Assembly (NCBI GenBank): GCA_040437565.1
Contig: JBDOQK010000007.1
Location: forward strand, 620,001 to 684,000
Length of the DNA: 64,000 nt
Reading direction: 5' to 3'
Origin: Albugo candida
Taxonomy: Eukaryota > Oomycota > Peronosporomycetes > Albuginales
Each line of letters begins with the position of its first letter. Within the stretch, counting starts at the first letter, position 1. Positions 58,063-64,000 of this stretch are shown piece after piece. The notes beneath the pieces are model-generated. The model was given only the letters and a program-made list of their open reading frames with translations, did not search any database and had not been told where the DNA came from. The position numbers and the translations under genes are program-made.

Positions 58063-61000
58063 TCACTTTTGATTAGATTGCTCTTGAAAACGGCTGCGAA
58101 TATTGCGCTCTAACTCCATGGCCTAAGAATTTCATCAGAAACTGTATTACATGCGATACGAATAAACTCGGTCTCACCTCCTTGAATACCGTATCAATGC
58201 GATTTGGACTTCCTCTCAGGGGCGGACGAGGCTTGCTCCGTTCGGATTGAGAGACTTGCCTCGGTCGAGGATTATGGACTAGAAATGGTAATGTCATATT
58301 CTTCCTAAACATGTATGGTCATGTCAGAGGAGAATTATCAAACTCGTTCTCTTCGAAAAATTACCGGTCTTGTACAGGCATTCGAAAGCCCCCACGATAG
58401 ACATAGTCGTCATCAGAGCGGTCGACGTCCTAAAGTTTCATCCTCAGAATCACAATACAAAAGTGTTTAAAGGTGCCTACCTGTTCTTGCTGCTGTGGAA
58501 TTATCACTTCTGCCTTCTCTGATGATAACTCATTTGCAATAGGACCTTCTCTGATCATTGGAGAGACTGGAACCGGGCGACTGCAGGCAATACAAACGGT
58601 TGCTTTAGTTCCGATTGCTGTTGTATCGTCCATAGGACCCATCGGATAATAGATAGATAATTCCGCTCGCAAGTCACGCAGGCCCTCCTCCAACTGCCTT
58701 CGTAGATGCTCGAGCATTTCTTTTCTTATCCTTGCTATCTCCCCATTATTCCAATCTTGCAAATAATTGGTTTTCTGATCGACCTGTTGCATGATTTTAT
58801 CCAGCACGGCAAGGTTATTAAAATTGGGTGTAGTGCCACGACCTGATTTGCAGGTTTGTGTGTCGTCTTGAGGATTCAGATTAGAGCTTGCACTTTGTTC
58901 CCTTGTAATGGATGGTGTAATGTTGCCTAGACTCTGCGTGACTCTTTGCACAACAAGATGGACGAGAGAATCATAATCGGATTGTGTCATAGGTGGATTG
59001 TAATCATGCTGTGCTGATCTAGCATCATCATTGGCGCTGCTAGGGCGATTTCTCTGTGAATCAGTAAGGAACCTCGACAATTTGGCGATTTCATCAAACA
59101 TTTCCTGACGTAGCTGATCTAACTCTGCACCTTCAACAAAAGACTTGTCTCCAAATTCGTGAGATGATGAGTTCATAGGAGGCGAGACAGTTGCTTTGTC
59201 TCTTAAAGTACTTTCAATCACATCAACGCGATGAAGTAGATCCTCCGATCTTGTATCAAACGGAAGCAAATCTCCAGCATCAGGCTGGCGAAAACTCGAA
59301 GCGGGTTCAGTGTCCTTTAGGTTGCTGTTGGGATTTTCTGCATGAGTAGAAATGAGCGGTGCACCCTTGACACCACTCATCAAAGCTTTTTGTACATAAT
59401 GTGTGGCCCGCAGGGACCAAAAGTTCAGCAACTACGTCACACTTGTTAATCGACAAACTCTATTACCGAAACAAGAAGAAGAACGTACTCTGGCTTGGAT
59501 GTCTTCAGTATTCTTTGCGACTAGATTTCTCTCTTCTTCTAATAATGACTTCCGCTGGGTCAATTCAAGAATTTCATCGTCCAGCAACCGCAATTGGCGC
59601 AAAATTTCGCTGGTCTCGGACGATCCAAATTCGCTTGATCCACCTTTCAACTTTCTTTCCGTACGGCTTATAATTTCAGAAAGAGCGGCCAAGTTTTTTG
59701 TGACCAAATCAGGGATTGCAAAAGATGCTGACGACTTGGAGGAGGTATTACTCAGTAGACGGATAAGTGGTTCAATCTGGGCGTGCAATATCCCTCGTGC
59801 AGGAGAATCCGTTGAAATCTCTTCTTTCTCCAAAACTTCGATTTGCTCAAACGCATTTTGTAGTGAAGCTTTGTGTGCCTTGAAATCATTGCTGGCTAAA
59901 GTCACTAAACTCTTCTCTGATTCCAGCTGTATTCGAATGCTTTCCACAGAGTCATGCAATTGATCACCACTATTAGTCTTCATTGTACTGAGTACCTCTT
60001 CGTGCTGCGCGATCGTTGACTTGACACTGCCCATGTCACGTTGTACGCTCTCAATAGAAGTTTCTGTTGATTGTCGAATATCAGAAAGTCTCTGGAAAAT
60101 CATAGAGAAATCGTATTGCGCGGAAGCAGGGGAAGTTTTTGCCAGACCATTTTCTCTGGTTTCACTTCCTTCTATCTCACTCTCATTCAAAGATGGATGC
60201 TTGAGTGAGACAAGTGTTTTATGCTGCAGTAGTAAATCATCAAGAATTCCCTTAACACGTCTCAGGTCACCCTTGTCTTCATCAATTTTCCCATGGCATT
60301 GCTCTAGATCTTCGGTGTGACGTCCAAGATCTCGTTCCAATCTATTCAATGTATCTCTCAGTTGATCGCATGACTGTGCCTGCTGTTCATTGTCTTTCCG
60401 TGACCGTTGTACTGCCTCCTCTAAAGATGATTTTGCCGCTTCTAGATTGTCAATTTGACTTTCGATTTTATCGTGAAATGCCGGTTTGGAACTTTGCATG
60501 AGTGCTATTGCAGCATTTGTTTCCTGCAGCATTTTCTCGTGTGCTTCACAAAACTTCTCAATGTCTGATAAGCGTGCTTGTATACTGTTGTCATCAATGC
60601 CGAGACCAGGCTTTGGTGACCTAGAGATTTCACCGGCATGCACTCGATCAACTGTCGTAATTTCTGCCGCTCCCCCTCTACCATCAAGCTTTTCCATTAG
60701 ATATAATTTCAATTCCTCTAAGTCCGCCCTTCTCACATAATCTGATATTATCTGATGAACTTGGGATTCTAAGGTACCACTTTCATTCCCGTCAGCTTCC
60801 ACATAATCTCCAAACGAGGTGGCGGCTATTGTGACTTTACCGCCCGTATCGGCTGGATCCTTTTTTATTGTATCATCCTCTGTCTGACTGACTTCATCTG
60901 TTGACGAGTTTCGTGTCTCCTTCGCTTCTTCAACTTCTGCCATTTGTACTTGTAGCTGCTTCACCTGTTTCTGCAGATCGTTAATAGTATCTGCCATTAG

Positions 61001-61258
61001 TTTCTTATCTGTTTCGGCACTATCCATCTGATTTTGAAATAGCTGAAGATTACTCTCGAATTCCGCCATCTTCTGACTGCTATTTTGCTGTAATTTTTGC
61101 ACTTTGGTTGACGAAGCACCCAGAGTTTGTAAAATTTGCAACAGAGGATCCCATGCAAAGCTATACGTGATCAGTTCTTTTTTAAGTAGGGAAGCGTAAG
61201 TAGATGGATCAAATTCGACCCCCACATTATCGTGACTCATAAAATCTTGCTGCGCCAT
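58063..61258 (-). CDS. Coiled-coil protein, possibly QRICH2/DUF4795-like flagellar protein
   Basis: Five exons: 59489-61258, 58481-59431, 58365-58429, 58178-58304, 58063-58122; introns of 57, 51, 60 and 55 nt; 990 residues. ATG at 61258 (MAQQDFMSHDNVGVEFDPST). Long coiled coils fill the first 590 residues (for example FESNLQLFQNQMDSAETDKK and SLEEAVQRSRKDNEQQAQSC). Exon 2 ends in a region with a short Cys pair, TKATVCIACSRPVPVSP, after LRRQLEEGLRDLRAELSIYY, and exon 3 gives DDYVYRGGFRMPVQD. This coiled coil-then-C-x-x-C-RPV arrangement recalls the DUF4795 region of QRICH2, a sperm-flagellum protein. The similarity is from memory and moderate. Expression in zoospores would fit. Confidence 0.78.
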
Positions 61259-61532
61259 TGATCAACGTCAAATACCCTTCACGACGCTTGATGCATCACA
61301 GCATAGCAATAATAGAGCAATATATTAATAGAGGTGGCCGTTAGTCTACTTGTATTTTCTTGACAAAAAAGCAACTGAAGGGTCAAAGTTTTCCCGACAT
61401 TGCTCATATATATTCGACTGGTTTACTGCACATGATATCCTTCCGAATCTCCCTAGCTTTTTTTAATATTCTCTGTCTTATAATGACAAGAAAGATGTTC
61501 CATCATGATAAGAATATTTATCAGTCCACTAG
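61259..61532. other. Intergenic upstream of the coiled-coil gene
   Basis: About 270 bp, AT-rich, presumably the promoter of the minus-strand coiled-coil gene. The last 49 bp (61484-61532) reappear after gap 5 at 61633-61681. Confidence 0.5.
61484..61532. repeat. 49-bp overlap copy A at gap 5
   Basis: Identical to 61633-61681 (begins TGACAAGAAAGATGTTCC). Another case of unmerged contig ends. Confidence 0.9.
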
Positions 61533-61632
61533 NNNNNNNNNNNNNNNNNNNNNNNNNNNNNNNNNNNNNNNNNNNNNNNNNNNNNNNNNNNNNNNNNNNN
61601 NNNNNNNNNNNNNNNNNNNNNNNNNNNNNNNN
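61533..61632. other. Assembly gap 5 (100 N)
   Basis: Flanked by a 49-bp direct repeat; probably no missing sequence. Confidence 0.95.
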
Positions 61633-61681
61633 TGACAAGAAAGATGTTCCATCATGATAAGAATATTTATCAGTCCACTAG
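61633..61681. repeat. 49-bp overlap copy B at gap 5
   Basis: Partner of 61484-61532. Confidence 0.9.
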
Positions 61682-62751
61682 GATATGTTTTGCTGAGTAG
61701 GAGCACTACGTATTATTTGATACCACGTACTTGTTAAGGAGCCTTATCTCGTGTTCGTGGACGGCGTACTGAAAACGACGTCACAGTACGCATAAATCGG
61801 TTGATTGTCTACTTTTAGGCACTTTCGAATGACTTAGTTGCTATCACACGCATCTCCTGTTTACTCATTAAGAACTTCAAGACTCAGTTTTGTGTAGACG
61901 ACTTTGTTAGCATTTTTCAGGATTGCGTCCAACCAACGTTCCGCTGATTTGTTTTTCAGAAGTACTCGACAAGAGATAGCGATGCTACCCCACAATGATC
62001 GCTAATTGAACACCCACCTCGATTTTCAAATATTGCGTTTGTTCGTTTTCGTTCTTCACGTGTTGAGAAAACGTACCTGTCGCGATGTATTCTTCTCGAG
62101 CAGAAAGTTTTCTGAGTATTCTCAACCATAAGATGTGCACTGACACTTCTTAAGACAAAATACTTTGACCATATTTGTTCTGTAATGGGCGATATCTGAT
62201 ACAGAACCTGATATGTTTCACCTTGCATTCAAATTGTGTGTAATTGCACACATCAGTGCCATCACGCACACGCGCTTCCATCAACCGAGTGACATGAGCA
62301 AAAATCCACAAAGCAAATACAAGGGAGTTGAGAATCTCAGTCCGTTATAGGTAGCGCTTTCTGGATAGAATATCTCTGCCCAGATCAGTTGTGGAACACA
62401 TATCTATCAATTCTTTTCGAGTTAAATTGAAGGAAGGTGGCCTGCGCTGGAAGAGATGAGTCAATGTTGACAAGTTGAACTACCTTACTGCTTATACCCA
62501 GTGACCCAACAGCTTTTACGCAACACGGTTGTAGCGAGTGAATTAGCTGTTCGGGGTATCCCGGCCCAAGCCCGTGAGCCTCTTAAGAACCCGGCCCTCA
62601 TCAAATATAAAACGTATCATATGGTTCGAGACGGTAGAGCGTGCTCCATTCAATATCCCCTTCATTGCTCGAGGACAACAATCCTGCATGAGCCTGCAAT
62701 CTCCATAGAGAGTTCCCGAATTACGTCCGCATTGACCACATTTGCTATTCA
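61682..62751. other. No supported gene
   Basis: Frames at 61956-62228 (-) and 62501-62887 (+) lack motifs and good starts. The short string gttcgagac near 62634 resembles a tRNA B box, but no cloverleaf can be drawn around it. Composition is similar to the other intergenic parts. Confidence 0.45.
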
Positions 62752-62936
62752 CAAATGTGGCATACTGGAGATGTATAAGCCACCATCGAGCTGTATCGAA
62801 TCGAATACTTGCACTTGTCGCGTCCGAGAATATCTTGGATTCCTGGAGAACGGTAGCTTTATCGAGTCATTGGAATGGAGACGCTAAAGACATCCTTGAC
62901 AACACTACATAGGTATCGATACCTTCTTCTGTGATT
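62752..62936. repeat. 185-bp overlap copy A at gap 6
   Basis: Identical by eye to 63037-63221 (offset 285 bp), starting CAAATGTGGCATACTGGAG. Confidence 0.9.
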
Positions 62937-63036
62937 NNNNNNNNNNNNNNNNNNNNNNNNNNNNNNNNNNNNNNNNNNNNNNNNNNNNNNNNNNNNNNNN
63001 NNNNNNNNNNNNNNNNNNNNNNNNNNNNNNNNNNNN
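62937..63036. other. Assembly gap 6 (100 N)
   Basis: Flanked by a 185-bp direct repeat; overlap of contig ends. Confidence 0.95.
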
Positions 63037-63221
63037 CAAATGTGGCATACTGGAGATGTATAAGCCACCATCGAGCTGTATCGAATCGAATACTTGCACT
63101 TGTCGCGTCCGAGAATATCTTGGATTCCTGGAGAACGGTAGCTTTATCGAGTCATTGGAATGGAGACGCTAAAGACATCCTTGACAACACTACATAGGTA
63201 TCGATACCTTCTTCTGTGATT
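63037..63221. repeat. 185-bp overlap copy B at gap 6
   Basis: Partner of 62752-62936. Confidence 0.9.
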
Positions 63222-63248
63222 TCATATTTTCGCAACCTCCTTCTTATT

Positions 63249-63393
63249 TATTTGAAAATACACAAATTGCGTGATGGAGAATCTTATGATTAGAGATATC
63301 TTCATGGTTGTGGCTGTCAACACTCGAATCCACAACCATAGATATCTCTAATCATTAACATTCTCCATCACGCAATTTGTGTATTTTCAAATA
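63249..63393. repeat. Long imperfect inverted repeat (hairpin, ~65-nt arms)
   Basis: Left arm 63249-63313 (starts TATTTGAAAATACACAAATT) and right arm 63330-63393 are reverse complements apart from a few mismatches and small indels near the middle; the loop is ~16 nt. The arms differ, so this is not a simple fold-back artefact like that at 49839. It could be a miniature inverted-repeat element, a small-RNA hairpin precursor, or an old inverted duplication. No target-site duplication is obvious. Confidence 0.85.
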
Positions 63394-63709
63394 CTCAGAA
63401 GTGCGAGTTTGAGTTCATTTTGGACTGCGTTAGGCACAATTACCAACGGAGCGACTTCACATTCGAGAAAACATTTCTCTTACCAGAGGAAATTTCATTT
63501 TTCTGCAATCGTAAGACTGAAGCTTCAACAATTTAGCATTTCTCCAGATTCGGATCGCAGCAATTGTCAAACCTATCGTGTTTATGTTTGGGACAGGTAC
63601 ATAACGCTGACGGCAACACTAAAGCATGATGCCCATAAAGCCCTGTTCATAATACCCAAAAGTAACGCTGCCTGGGTTGCAACTGCAGCTACCAAATTTG
63701 AAACAGTAG

Positions 63710-64000
63710 AAAGAAAGTCGCAGGTCCATTTTGTTCGACTTAAACGAAGAGATTCTCGTTCTCCCACAAAGTTTCAAAGAAGACAAGGATACCGAAAAGG
63801 TTAAGTATAATTTCTGCCTCACAAAAGGAAGAACCACCGGATGTATCGAGGTTCCTAAAGACTTCATCCTCTTCAAGGACGGCGAGGACGTGGTTATGGG
63901 CTGGCGTGACATGGCAAGATTTGGTGTACAATTCAGAAAGGACGATACTATGTACAGTGTTGCATTTGGAGTTAGTCCAATACAAAGCACAAATGGCTTA
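63710..64000 (+). CDS. Partial coding exon at the right edge (tentative)
   Basis: An open frame without stops runs from just after a TAG at 63707-63709 (a possible AG acceptor) to the window end. It reads SILFDLNEEILVLPQSFKED, then KGRTTGCIEVPKDFILFKDG and VVMGWRDMARFGVQFRK, with an amphipathic strand-rich pattern more protein-like than other frames here. No family recognised; 5' exons and 3' end are outside what can be determined. A different plus-strand frame (63379-63804) and a minus-strand frame overlap it. Confidence 0.35.

Noticed and set aside
62630-62660. tRNA B-box-like string (ggttcgagacgg)
   Set aside because: No matching A box, anticodon arm or acceptor stem could be folded around it.
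62501-62887. 128-codon plus-strand frame
   Set aside because: No recognisable domain; overlapped by an equal-quality minus-strand frame and part of it is repeated at gap 6.
1-64000. CRISPR arrays, prophage, insertion sequences, retrotransposon domains
   Set aside because: No regularly spaced short repeats, integrase, transposase or reverse transcriptase motifs were seen; the window is eukaryotic nuclear DNA.

Overview
The window is nuclear DNA of a eukaryote and is best explained as an oomycete (water-mould) scaffold. Almost every gene is interrupted by very short GT-AG introns (about 40-71 nt, mostly 50-63), genes are packed a few hundred bases apart on both strands, and one gene is a multi-TM PX phospholipase D of the type known from oomycetes (PXTM-PLD). 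Assignment to a white-rust-like (Albugo) genome is an impression from compactness and base composition and was not tested. The scaffold has six runs of exactly 100 N. Five are flanked by directly repeated sequence (identical as far as compared, apart from one noted SNP), so several apparent gene duplications are assembly artefacts: overlapping contig ends were placed head to tail instead of being merged.

Layout: 1-1434 (-) kinesin-like protein with a degenerate nucleotide site, running off the left edge; 1602-8542 (-) giant coiled-coil, possibly CEP350-like protein; 8665-10222 (+) CWC25 splicing factor; 10492-15227 (-) CLASP in 13 exons; 15441-15923 (-) small unknown gene; 16851-17398 (+) Bud20/ZNF593; 17481-17899 (+) CRIPT; 18032-18735 (+) coiled-coil protein; 18838-19851 (-) PP2C-type phosphatase; 19913-20339 (-) possible small secreted protein; 20.3-24.3 kb gene-poor; 24256-25305 (+) unknown; 26123-32673 (+) dysferlin-PH-phosphoinositide kinase, split and part-duplicated by a gap; 32748-34115 (-) double-DEP protein; 34590-39101 (+) condensin subunit CAP-D2; 39.1-42.0 kb gene-poor; 42057-42569 (+) small unknown gene; 42722-44429 (+) tubulin tyrosine ligase-like; 44441-44846 (+) possible small gene; 45288-46610 (+) COQ9; 47169-48129 (+) unknown, perhaps longin-like; 48307-49104 (+) MSS51-C-terminal-like, repeated after a gap; 50711-57636 (-) PXTM-PLD, part-duplicated; 58063-61258 (-) coiled-coil protein possibly QRICH2-like; 61.3-64 kb sparse, with a long imperfect hairpin and a partial reading frame at the right edge.

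Much of the window is cytoskeletal or flagellar: a pseudo-kinesin, a centrosomal-type coiled coil, CLASP, a TTLL tubulin ligase and a QRICH2-like protein. Two large genes act on membrane phospholipids (PIPK, PLD). The rest are housekeeping genes (splicing, ribosome export, condensin, ubiquinone). I saw no virus, transposase, CRISPR array, rRNA or tRNA that I could support.
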